64,000 nucleotides of DNA from Chryseobacterium sp. CH25 (GTDB taxonomy: Bacteria > Bacteroidota > Bacteroidia > Flavobacteriales > Weeksellaceae), in contig NZ_NRQT01000008.1 in assembly GCF_004119455.1 (NCBI RefSeq), positions 62,001 to 126,000 of the forward strand, read 5' to 3'. The notes below the pieces were generated by a model. The model worked only from the letters and a program-made list of their open reading frames with translations, was not told where the DNA came from and made no database searches. Below are positions 45,521-54,039 of the stretch, one piece after another (positions within the stretch are counted from its first letter, which is position 1; every line of letters starts with the position of its first letter). The translations under genes were made by a program, and so were the position numbers.

Positions 45521-46426
45521 TTAATGTTCTATAATGGTTAAATTGTTAAATCCATCATCAGGATTCGTAGGATCTGCCGGATTAGTAGTCACTCTGAGTG
45601 CCACTGAACCACTCGATACCAGATTATGCCAAAGTCTTGTAGCTACTTTTGTACCTGCAATTAAAGTAAGGGTTACCGTACTTGATCCGCCTGCCTGGGT
45701 AGAACGTGTGGCGTTTGCATCATCAGCTGTACCAGTCATAGACTGTCCAAAAGTTTTGTAAACGGAAGCCAATACTGTATTGGTGGTCGTATTATAAAAT
45801 TGTGATTCTACTCTAGACCCGTCATTAATTACAGCTCCATTAAAATTAAAAGTTAATAAAAAAGTATATGTACCATCACGAGGAGCTGTAAAAATACCTG
45901 ATGAAGCATCAAAGCTATTACTCATGTCCCGAACGACATTCCAATTATTGACATTGGTGGCTGTACTTTGTGTGATGGATTGGCTGGTTATTTTACGGGC
46001 TACCACCACTGCTTTTTGAGGAGCAATATAAGCTTTATGCCAAACTACCCCATCTGAAACTTCAATTTTGGGACCTGCAGGGATGTTTACTACATCATAC
46101 CTCACAGCTCCTGCCCCCGCATCTACAGCGTTCATCGTAGTTGTACTCAGACCTAAAGCATTTTCGGTTCCGGCAGATCTCATATCAAGCTTTACCTGAG
46201 GATTCAGTACTCCTACTCCAATAAAACCTGTTGTTTTGTGAACAATAATATCATTAGCCACTTGTGCTCCTGTTGGATTTCCTGTAGCCGCATTATCTTT
46301 AGCACCATCTACATGTAAAGCTCCCTGAGGATTCAATAATCCTATCCCAACCTGGGAAAAAAATAGATTAACAGAAGAATAAAATACCCCAAAAATGAGT
46401 ATTAAAAAACGTATCCTTTCTTTCAT
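45521..46426 (-). CDS. Secreted C1q/TNF-like domain protein, tandem copy 1
   Basis: 301 aa with a hydrophobic signal (LILIFGVFYSSVNLFFSQ). GIGLLNPQGALHVDGAKDNA, NPQVKLDMRSAGT and SFDASSGIFTAPRDGTYTFL match the other two copies. It is the first gene of the three-gene unit, with a 490-bp upstream gap that must hold the promoter. Tandem duplication followed by divergence is evident from conserved layout with low identity outside the motifs. Confidence 0.75.
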   Translation of the reverse strand: MKERIRFLILIFGVFYSSVNLFFSQVGIGLLNPQGALHVDGAKDNAATGNPTGAQVANDIIVHKTTGFIGVGVLNPQVKLDMRSAGTENALGLSTTTMNAVDAGAGAVRYDVVNIPAGPKIEVSDGVVWHKAYIAPQKAVVVARKITSQSITQSTATNVNNWNVVRDMSNSFDASSGIFTAPRDGTYTFLLTFNFNGAVINDGSRVESQFYNTTTNTVLASVYKTFGQSMTGTADDANATRSTQAGGSSTVTLTLIAGTKVATRLWHNLVSSGSVALRVTTNPADPTNPDDGFNNLTIIEH

Positions 46427-46916
46427 ATGTATGTTTTTGAATTTGAATTATAGCAAGGCCTGGAGAATACTAAAACCAGTTACCTCATCTAGTTTTAAAA
46501 GGGAATAATTTTCCTTTATAATTTGTATCTCCATTGATTACAATATTTTCGGAGAACTTAAAATGCATGGTTCTTTTAGACATTTTAAAGCTCAGTATAA
46601 TAATTTTGTGTTTTTTCTATTTAAGCGAGTCCAAAATTATCATATACTTCTTATATACAACACCTTAACCCTATAGATATAATTCGAAAAAAAACTAGAT
46701 TTCGCTCTATGTAATAATGGATTCCTCAACCGGAATACATTTACTGAAACAACACAATCACATATGAATAGGCTGATCTCTTCAGAAATAATATCTGAAC
46801 AGGATTTCAACCGGTAAAGGCTTCTAAGAAATATCAGAGTAGATTCTCCTTTAAACTTTCGTATTTTTATAGCTTCCAACACAATACAAGGGAAAATCAA
46901 ACACAGTTTATTATTC
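46427..46916. other. Divergent intergenic region
   Basis: 490 bp between the C1q-like cluster (minus) and a membrane-protein gene (plus). TAATTTTG-like -7 boxes can be found on both strands near 46600-46645, without a convincing upstream element. A 92-codon minus frame (46640-46918) is judged spurious. Confidence 0.35.
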
Positions 46917-47396
46917 ATGAAAAAATTAAATCCAAGTTATTTCAAATTCTTTTTTTCCAGATACGGATCCATTGTTATTGGTGTTCATGCAGTTACAATA
47001 TTTCTTTATATTTATACCAAAGAAAAAGACCCTTTTTATCTGGCAATGCCAAGTTTTGTAAGCTTTCTATTTCTGGTATTGATATGTTCATCAGAATATC
47101 TAATGCTAAGAAAAAACCTTCCACCTGCAAATGTTTTCATGTCCAAGGACAGCCTTCTTATTAACAGCATCTCCTATCCTGCTGAGCAAATAAATGAAAT
47201 TAATTATATGCCGGTAAGCAATGCGCTGAACAAGTTTACATCATATTTTTTTGAAATTAAAACCAATGATGGAGCTGTTTTTTACTTTCTGGGTGAGGAA
47301 CTTAACTGGAAAGGAAAATCTCCCACTATGAAATTACTGAATACCCATCCTATATTTTCTTTAAAAACAAAAGAAAATATAGGATGGGTATTCTAA
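46917..47396 (+). CDS. Hypothetical two-helix membrane protein
   Basis: 159 aa: two membrane helices (about residues 18-34 and 45-62), then a C-terminal soluble part (FMSKDSLLINSISYPAEQIN, FFEIKTNDGAVFYFLGEEL) with the look of a small PH-like domain. The last 18 codons and the stop coincide with the right-hand part of a 24-bp inverted repeat. No functional family recognised. Confidence 0.6.
   Translation: MKKLNPSYFKFFFSRYGSIVIGVHAVTIFLYIYTKEKDPFYLAMPSFVSFLFLVLICSSEYLMLRKNLPPANVFMSKDSLLINSISYPAEQINEINYMPVSNALNKFTSYFFEIKTNDGAVFYFLGEELNWKGKSPTMKLLNTHPIFSLKTKENIGWVF
47339..47393. repeat. Perfect 24-bp inverted repeat at a gene's 3' end
   Basis: Left arm 47339-47362 and right arm 47370-47393 are exact reverse complements (arm begins GAATACCCATCC) around a 7-nt A-rich loop. 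The right arm ends exactly at the last sense base before the TAA stop of the 159-aa gene. No T-tract follows, so it is not a classical terminator; the transcript would form a very stable hairpin inside the coding end. Confidence 0.8.
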
Positions 47397-47492
47397 CGGG
47401 TTTGCAGCCTTTAAAAAGCAAAAACAATCATAAAGTAAAGAATTACTTATAAAATAAATTACCTTTGTTACAGACCTAAAAATTTCTCAATA

Positions 47493-48280
47493 ATGAAGTT
47501 AGAATTATATCAGATAGATGCGTTTACAGAAGAGATTTTCCATGGAAACCCTGCATGTGTTGTTCCATTGAAAAACTGGTTACCCGATGAAATCCTTTTA
47601 AAAATAGCCAGTGAAAATGCTGTGGCAGAAACAGCTTTCTTTATTGATAATGGCACTACCATTCATCTGAGATGGTTTACCCCTGAAATAGAGATGGACT
47701 TATGTGGACATGCTACCCTTGCTACCGCACACTGTTTAGCTTCCATCTTAAATTATCCGAACAACAGAATTGTTTTTGAAACCAAAAGCGGTGAATTAAC
47801 AGTAGAGGTAAAAGATGGATTTTATTATATGGACTTTCCATCAAGAATGCCGGAACCATCCACTCTTCCTGACGCTATAGCAAAATCGCTCAATATACAG
47901 CCGAAGGAAGTCTTCCAATCAAGAGACTATGTTCTGGTGTATGAGTCTGAGGAAGACATCAAAAAATCACAGTTGAAAAGTCCATTTTAGACCTTATCAA
48001 TCTGGATCCTGGCGGTGTTGTTGTGACAGCTGAAGGTACGGACAGTGATTTTGTTTCAAGATATTTTACGCCACAGTCTTCTATTCTTGAAGATCCTGTA
48101 ACCGGTTCTGCACACTGTTCACTCATCCCGTTCTGGTCATCAAGATTAGGAAAAGATAAACTTTTCGCCCGTCAGCTCTCAGAAAGAGGAGGCCAGCTTT
48201 ATTGCGAAAATAAAAACGAAAGAGTGATTGTGGCTGGTAAAGCCAAAACCTATTCTATGGGATATTTTTGGATAGAATAA
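47493..48280 (+). pseudogene. phzF: PhzF family isomerase, frameshifted at an A6 run
   Basis: The first frame has YQIDAFTEEIFHGNPACVVP, AETAFFI (catalytic Glu region), LRWFTPEIEMDLCGHATLAT. The second has SRYFTPQSSILEDPVTGSAH with the family's DPxTGSAH motif. One more A in 47961-47966 gives KKITVEKSILDLINLDPGG and a single protein of about 262 aa, the normal size. PhzF-like enzymes are cytoplasmic isomerases or epimerases; the phenazine link of the name does not apply here, as no phenazine genes are present. Confidence 0.82.
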
Positions 48281-48302
48281 CGTATTTTAAAACCACATAT
48301 TT

Positions 48303-48335
48303 AAAAAGACAACTGCTGAATGGTTGTCTTTTTTT
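48303..48335 (+). terminator. Intrinsic terminator after phzF
   Basis: AAAAGACAAC and GTTGTCTTTTTTT with a 10-nt loop. Confidence 0.8.
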
Positions 48336-48458
48336 ATTCCTATACAGCCTTCCATCCGGAATATTAAGCTATTTCTTTTAAAATAACAGATGAAATATCA
48401 ATTTCCTAAGTCTTTAAATGTTTAAATTAGCACTGAATTAAAATGCGCTAAGATTTCT

Positions 48459-50855
48459 ATGAAAAATATATTCGGTGTATTGCTTCTTTCTATGGTACAG
48501 CCTATACTGGCACAAACTAAACTGGAAAAAGCCATTACAAACCTTGAGAATAATTACGAACAGGAAAAAGTATATGTACTTACCGACAAATCACAATATG
48601 CAGCTGGTGACAAAATTTGGTTTAAAAGCTTTGTATTTGATGGCTATAACCGTTCCGCAATATCCACTACCCTATTTGTAGAACTGTACAATTCTGATAA
48701 AAAACTGATAGACTGGAAAACAATACGTCTTACCAATGGTGAGGGCAGCGGAGACTTCCAGTTGAAAGAAGATCTTCCAGAACAGGTTTATTTTGTAAGA
48801 GCTTACACCCCTTACATGACCAATTTTAACGAAGATCTGCAGATTGTTAAGTCTATCCCCGTTTATAATCCCAACTCTCCAGAATCATTAGTCATTTCTA
48901 AAAATTCAGACTGGTCTGCAAAAGCAGTTCCAGAGGGTGGAAATTTCATCAACGGTATGCCTACTAAATTTGCGATACGACTATCAAGTAATACTTCTTT
49001 GCCGGAAAGCTGGACCGGAAAAGTAATAGATACCCAAAACCCTAACGTTCCCCTTACTACATTTAAATCTTTTGATAAGAATGTTTCCACTTTTAAAATA
49101 ACTCCTACAGCAGGAAAAAAATATCAGGCTATCATTCAGGACAACACTGGGAAAAGTAAAACAATAGATCTTCCACAGGTTGCTGAAACTGGTCTCTACT
49201 TAGAAGTTAACAGCTCTAAAGAAGGCATTAAATACACCTTAAAAGGAGTCAACTTAAAACAACAGCTTCAAAACTATAAAATTGTAGGAACAATCAATAA
49301 CCATCTTGCTTACAAGGCTAATATTAAACAGTTATCTAATGAAGTATCCAGTCTTATTCCTATTAAAATAAGCAATGGAGCTAACGGAGTATTGCAGTTA
49401 GCCATCTTTGATGACCAGGATAATCTGGCTGCACAAAGACTTTGTTTTATAAGACCCAATGATTTAAAGATCGAAAAAGCTGAAATTATAGGCCAGAGCA
49501 TCAAGCAGACTCCAAGATCTTTCAACAGTATTGATCTTTCTCCGGAATCCTATTTTAAAAATTATACTGTTTTAGTAAGTGAAGATGATGGTACTCAGAA
49601 ACCGGAAGAAGAAAATATGCTGAGTGGGCTTTGGCTAACAGGAGACTTTAGTACAAAAATAGACACTCCGGCTCAATATTTTGCTAAAAATGCCAACAGT
49701 GAAGCTTTAGATGCTCTTCTTATCTCTGAAAAATGGGAAAGATTCGACTGGAATTCTGTTCTTAGCGGATCTGTACCTACAATTAAGACCAAATCTCAAA
49801 AGTTTCTTTCCTACAGGATAAAACCTGTTAAAAACAGTGCTATGATAACTAACTCCAGCGTGATGTTATTGTTGAAATCAGGCAAAAGTGAACCCATTAT
49901 CAGCCCGTTTCAAACGGATCAAAGCGGCTATATCTATTTAAATAATCTTAGCAATGATGAACCTGTAACAGTTTCATTATTTGCTAATTCAAAAAACAAT
50001 GAAGAATCAAATGCAGATAATTTATTTGTAACGGCAGAACCATTGGTAAATCCTACTCCGTTTACCGGCAATTTTCCAAATACAAAATACCAGTTAGTAA
50101 AAACCAGTGGGAATAAAAACCTTCCGCCAGCTATTTCTAAGGCTATCAATGCTCAGAAAAACAATAAAAAGATAGGAGATACTGAGGTACAAGAGATTAA
50201 AGAAGTAGCACTAACAGGAAAAAAGAAAGATCCAAAAGAAGAACTGGACAAACAGCTTTCCACCGGAATGTTCAGTTCTATGAACTCTACTATATTTGAT
50301 TTTGTAAATGAAGATCAGAATGCTAACACCTCAATCAATATATTAGACTGGTTGCAGGGAAGAGCTGCCGGTTTAACATTTCAAAAAAATAATTCCGGTG
50401 TTAATGTACCCTATATTCGTGGGCAGCAGGCTAAGCTTTATTTAGATGAAATCCTCACAGATGCTACTATGATTTCTACTCTACCTATCAATAATATCGC
50501 TATGGTAAAAATTCTTAAAGGAGCAGGATTAGTAGGAGATGCAGTAGCCATCTATACCATGAGAGGCAATATGAAATCTAAAAATAATGGAAAAGAAGCC
50601 CCAAAGAATAACTCTGCTGTTATAAAAGGGTACGATAAACCTTCGGAGTTCCTTGTTGAAATGATAGATGATGATGCAAAAATTGAAAATGATACCCGCG
50701 AAACCCTTTACTGGAACCCTAATTTGTTTGACAGTGACTATGTGCCACCAAGAATTAAATTCTTCAACAATGACAGTGCAAAACAATATAAAGTTTTGAT
50801 TATTAGTTTTGATGAAGATGATAACATTCTTTATGATCAGCAAATTTTTAAATAA
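48459..50855 (+). CDS. MG2/TonB-plug domain outer-membrane-associated protein
   Basis: 798 aa. Signal peptide (LLLSMVQPILAQ). Residues 35-120 (EQEKVYVLTDKSQYAAGDKI, WFKSFVFDG, RAYTPYMTNF) form the alpha-2-macroglobulin-like MG2 domain. Near residues 630-690 a TonB-receptor plug-like domain appears (ILDWLQGRAAGLTFQ, VPYIRGQQAKLYLDE, VKILKGAGLVG), but no beta-barrel follows. Such proteins are frequent in Bacteroidota, with unknown role, possibly partners of TonB-dependent transporters. Own terminators on both sides make it a single-gene unit. Confidence 0.75.
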   Translation: MKNIFGVLLLSMVQPILAQTKLEKAITNLENNYEQEKVYVLTDKSQYAAGDKIWFKSFVFDGYNRSAISTTLFVELYNSDKKLIDWKTIRLTNGEGSGDFQLKEDLPEQVYFVRAYTPYMTNFNEDLQIVKSIPVYNPNSPESLVISKNSDWSAKAVPEGGNFINGMPTKFAIRLSSNTSLPESWTGKVIDTQNPNVPLTTFKSFDKNVSTFKITPTAGKKYQAIIQDNTGKSKTIDLPQVAETGLYLEVNSSKEGIKYTLKGVNLKQQLQNYKIVGTINNHLAYKANIKQLSNEVSSLIPIKISNGANGVLQLAIFDDQDNLAAQRLCFIRPNDLKIEKAEIIGQSIKQTPRSFNSIDLSPESYFKNYTVLVSEDDGTQKPEEENMLSGLWLTGDFSTKIDTPAQYFAKNANSEALDALLISEKWERFDWNSVLSGSVPTIKTKSQKFLSYRIKPVKNSAMITNSSVMLLLKSGKSEPIISPFQTDQSGYIYLNNLSNDEPVTVSLFANSKNNEESNADNLFVTAEPLVNPTPFTGNFPNTKYQLVKTSGNKNLPPAISKAINAQKNNKKIGDTEVQEIKEVALTGKKKDPKEELDKQLSTGMFSSMNSTIFDFVNEDQNANTSINILDWLQGRAAGLTFQKNNSGVNVPYIRGQQAKLYLDEILTDATMISTLPINNIAMVKILKGAGLVGDAVAIYTMRGNMKSKNNGKEAPKNNSAVIKGYDKPSEFLVEMIDDDAKIENDTRETLYWNPNLFDSDYVPPRIKFFNNDSAKQYKVLIISFDEDDNILYDQQIFK

Positions 50856-50868
50856 TATTTCTTTATAT

Positions 50869-50903
50869 AAAAAAGCCTTTCAGTTTTTCTGAAAGGCTTT
50901 TTT
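50869..50903 (+). terminator. Intrinsic terminator
   Basis: AAAAAGCCTTTCAG and CTGAAAGGCTTTTTT with a tiny T-rich loop, directly after the MG2/plug gene. Confidence 0.85.
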
Positions 50904-50975
50904 CAGCATTAATCCAAGCTACGGTTGCCTTTTGAATTAAAGAGGGCAACCTTTTTTATTAATTTTAGCCAAAAA

Positions 50976-51041
50976 ATGAAAGAAAACAGCGCAATTCAAG
51001 ATTATTTAAAGTTTAAAAAGGAATATAATATTCAAAAATGA
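50976..51041 (+). CDS. Tiny coupled peptide, 21 aa
   Basis: The frame encodes MKENSAIQDYLKFKKEYNIQ-K and ends in ATGA, overlapping the start of the next membrane-protein gene. A translation-coupled leader or a very small protein; it could also be the true N-terminus lost by a frameshift. Only position and overlap support it. Confidence 0.35.
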   Translation: MKENSAIQDYLKFKKEYNIQK

Positions 51042-51802
51042 TACGTGATGCGGTCCTTTATAAAGACAATCAATATGGTAAATCAATTCTTTATTTTGTT
51101 TTAATTACAAGTTTTGTTTTCATTGGAGTATTTGGAGTCAGCGTATTTAAAACAAAAGATACTTCTATTGTAACGCTCTATAATACCTGGTATTTTATTG
51201 GACTCTTAATCAATCTGCTGGTGATATATTGTATAATTCTATATGATAAAATAATTCTTCTAAAATTAATTAAGAAATCAGTTAATAACTATAAACAGCA
51301 TATTCTTTCACTTCTTTATTCTGATATAGATTGGGAATCACTATCTCTAAGAGGTTACTGGCAAGAGCTAGCCGCTGAGAAATATGCATTTGTAGGTGAT
51401 GAAAATATTGATTTTAACTACAATGTTATACATGAGGAATTGCAATACAAAGAAAAGCCTATTTTTTATTTTAATTCAAATAAGATTTCCATCTGGCTTT
51501 CTATCATTTTTCCTCTTTCTGGGGTAGTATTATCTTTTATTGATATTAAAGAACTATTCGGAAAAGAATGGCAGGTAATTGGGTATTTGCTACTGATTAT
51601 ACTTTTAACGGTGAGCCCAATGATCTATCTCGGATATAGTATATTAAAAGGCAATTATACTGAAAAAAAGAATGAACATCAGTCTATGCAGGATTATGTA
51701 ATTATTATGATATATATACAGGAAAAGAGAAAATTAATACCCGGTAAAAAGCATGAGAAAAACCTGATTATGAAAATGTTCAGGCAAATATCCAGACGTT
51801 AG
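51038..51802 (+). CDS. Hypothetical four-helix membrane protein
   Basis: 254 aa with membrane helices near residues 17-34, 50-70, 148-166 and 176-200 and a soluble loop between helices 2 and 3 (WESLSLRGYWQELAAEKYAF). No family recognised. It lies 263 bp upstream of vgrG on the same strand and overlaps the 21-codon frame. A link to the T6SS island is possible but not shown. Confidence 0.6.
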   Translation: MIRDAVLYKDNQYGKSILYFVLITSFVFIGVFGVSVFKTKDTSIVTLYNTWYFIGLLINLLVIYCIILYDKIILLKLIKKSVNNYKQHILSLLYSDIDWESLSLRGYWQELAAEKYAFVGDENIDFNYNVIHEELQYKEKPIFYFNSNKISIWLSIIFPLSGVVLSFIDIKELFGKEWQVIGYLLLIILLTVSPMIYLGYSILKGNYTEKKNEHQSMQDYVIIMIYIQEKRKLIPGKKHEKNLIMKMFRQISRR

Positions 51803-52064
51803 TTCATCTTTTAGATATTATGACTCAATAAGTTTAAAAATACAAAACACTCTCATAGAGGTTCTATTTGAAGTAATTCAAAAAATATATTGGCCATTCT
51901 GAAACGACCTCTATCTCCAAATATCTAAGTCCAAGTTACTTAACTCACAATTTTCCTCAATCGTAGTTTTACTACAATTTTTCAGATTTAACGAAAATTT
52001 ATCTTGAGTACTATTTTTTTATCTAAATTCGGTGATATAATACCAAAAAAACGCATAAAATATT

Positions 52065-53948
52065 ATGAGAAACACCTCAAATTCTGATAAGGTTTCAGAA
52101 AACCACATTTCGGGCATCAACCGGGTGGTAAAACTGGACATTGTGGTTGAGGGCAAAGCTATCAATCACTTTAAGCATTTCCGTTTACAACAGAGTGCAA
52201 GAAAGCACCATGATTTTGAACTGGTATTGGCCCATGACTCTTTAGGTGAAGTACAGAACCACAACCTTGAACAGGCCCAGAAGTTTTTAGGAAAAAGAAT
52301 CACTGTTGTTTTTAAATATAAAGATTATGAAAGTGAAACCCCGGAAAGAACATTTGTAGGTATTATTACTCAGGTAGCATTCAGCCAGGAAAAAATGAGT
52401 CTGGGAAATATTATCTTAAAAGGGAAAAGCCCCACTATTCTGATGGATGCAGCTCCCCATACCCAAAGCTTTGGTGGCAGCAAGGCTGTGAATACCAATA
52501 TTATTGCTGACAGAATTATCAAGGAAACTTTAGGGACCAGCAAATTTGATTTCAGGGTAGATACTCAAAACAAAGGCTATATCAGCTACAGTTCACAATA
52601 TAACGAAACGCATTATAACTACCTTACAAGAATTGCAGAGGCCTATGGAGAGCAGTTTTATTATGATGGTGAGATCCTTCATTTCGGTAAACTCCCGCCT
52701 TCTGAAAAACCTATTCTATTGGTATATGGAAGCAATGTAAGTGACGTGAATGTTGAACTGAAAGCAGTTCATACTAAACCTGAATATTTTGGTTATAACA
52801 GCAGCAGCCATACTAAAATGGTGGGCGTTGATGACCGTATAAGCCACTTAGGAGAATTATCATCCAAAGCTTATGAACTGAATGATACTATTTTTACTAC
52901 CCGATCATTAACCCCTACTCCCATCAATGCCAATGTGTTTCTTGATGTGGATGATTCCCAAAAAAGTGCAAGAGGAAGCAAAGCCGTTGAAGTTTTTACC
53001 GTTTCAGGACAAACAACTGTTCCATTCCTTTATATTGGCTGTGTTGCAGACCTGGCCATGAGGAAGGCTGACAGCAATGAGACCTCACATTTTACAACCC
53101 TTATGATTACAGAGGTAAGCCATGAAGTAGATTCCAGAGGATATTATACAGGAAGCTTTGAAGCGATAGCTGAAGGAACCGGCTTCATGCCAAAACCTGA
53201 TTTTGAAATGCCTAAAGCAGAACCGCAGGTAGCCACTGTTATCTCCAATGTAGACCCCTTAAACCAGGGAAGAATACAGGTACGGTTTGACTGGCAGTTA
53301 AATGATACTACCCATTTTATCAGAATGATGAGCCCTGATGCAGGGGGTACAGATGCCATTACCCAAAACAGAGGGTTTGTAGCCGTTCCTGAGATTGGCG
53401 ATCAGGTTATGGTAGGATTTGAATACCACAATCCTGATTTTCCATTTGCAATGGGTGGGATGTTTCATGGGCAGGTAGGCCTGGGTGGTGGTCTGGACAA
53501 TCATTTGAAATCTATACAGACAAGAAGCGGTATTAAGGTTTTAATGAATGATGCAGACAGAAGCGTAACTATTAAAGACCCAAGCGGAAATACTTATTTC
53601 ATGGACGGCCAGGGTAATATTAATGTTACAGCACCGAAAAACATGACCTTTACAGCCGGAGAAGATATGCATATTTCTGTAGGAAGGAATATGACCACTA
53701 AGATTGGACAGGACAGCACCATACATGTTGGAAATGATCATAGTGAATCCATCACAAAAAGATATACCCAGACATCAGAAAACAAAATCATTACAGTTAA
53801 GCAGGATCAGACAGAAAGCACTGGCAATAAATTTAAAAGTATTTCCGGAGAAGCTGATATACAGACTTCTAAAGGTGATTTAAAATTAAGAGGAACAACT
53901 TTAGCTGTATTCCAGGGTGGAAAAGACGTTAAAGTAAGTAAAGGATAA
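52065..53948 (+). CDS. vgrG: Type VI secretion tip protein VgrG (Bacteroidota type)
   Basis: 627 aa. The gp27-like N-terminus (HFRLQQSARKHHDFELVLAH, NYLTRIAEAYGEQFYYDGEI), the OB-fold region with VRFDWQLNDTTHFIRMMSPD and RGFVAVPEIGDQVMVGFEYH, and a C-terminal beta-helix spike (GNINVTAPKNMTFTAGEDMH) are all present. A single-chain VgrG without a fused enzyme, forming the trimeric puncturing tip that carries PAAR proteins and effectors. No other T6SS structural gene lies in the window, so this is an orphan vgrG island. Effector genes follow directly. Confidence 0.93.
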   Translation: MRNTSNSDKVSENHISGINRVVKLDIVVEGKAINHFKHFRLQQSARKHHDFELVLAHDSLGEVQNHNLEQAQKFLGKRITVVFKYKDYESETPERTFVGIITQVAFSQEKMSLGNIILKGKSPTILMDAAPHTQSFGGSKAVNTNIIADRIIKETLGTSKFDFRVDTQNKGYISYSSQYNETHYNYLTRIAEAYGEQFYYDGEILHFGKLPPSEKPILLVYGSNVSDVNVELKAVHTKPEYFGYNSSSHTKMVGVDDRISHLGELSSKAYELNDTIFTTRSLTPTPINANVFLDVDDSQKSARGSKAVEVFTVSGQTTVPFLYIGCVADLAMRKADSNETSHFTTLMITEVSHEVDSRGYYTGSFEAIAEGTGFMPKPDFEMPKAEPQVATVISNVDPLNQGRIQVRFDWQLNDTTHFIRMMSPDAGGTDAITQNRGFVAVPEIGDQVMVGFEYHNPDFPFAMGGMFHGQVGLGGGLDNHLKSIQTRSGIKVLMNDADRSVTIKDPSGNTYFMDGQGNINVTAPKNMTFTAGEDMHISVGRNMTTKIGQDSTIHVGNDHSESITKRYTQTSENKIITVKQDQTESTGNKFKSISGEADIQTSKGDLKLRGTTLAVFQGGKDVKVSKG

Positions 53949-54039
53949 ATTTATTACAGTTGATGAAAGTAAATTTCAATAGTTATCAGCGAATATAATT
54001 CCGGCCCTAACAATTGAATCCAATCCAAAATAGTAACAC

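Noticed and set aside
46640-46918. 92-aa minus-strand frame upstream of the C1q-like cluster
   Set aside because: Composition is irregular, it covers a likely promoter region and abuts the start of the divergent gene; no similarity to any neighbour.
52065-53948. VgrG with a fused C-terminal toxin
   Set aside because: The protein ends in repetitive beta-helix sequence (KGDLKLRGTTLAVFQGG) at the usual length; no extra domain follows.
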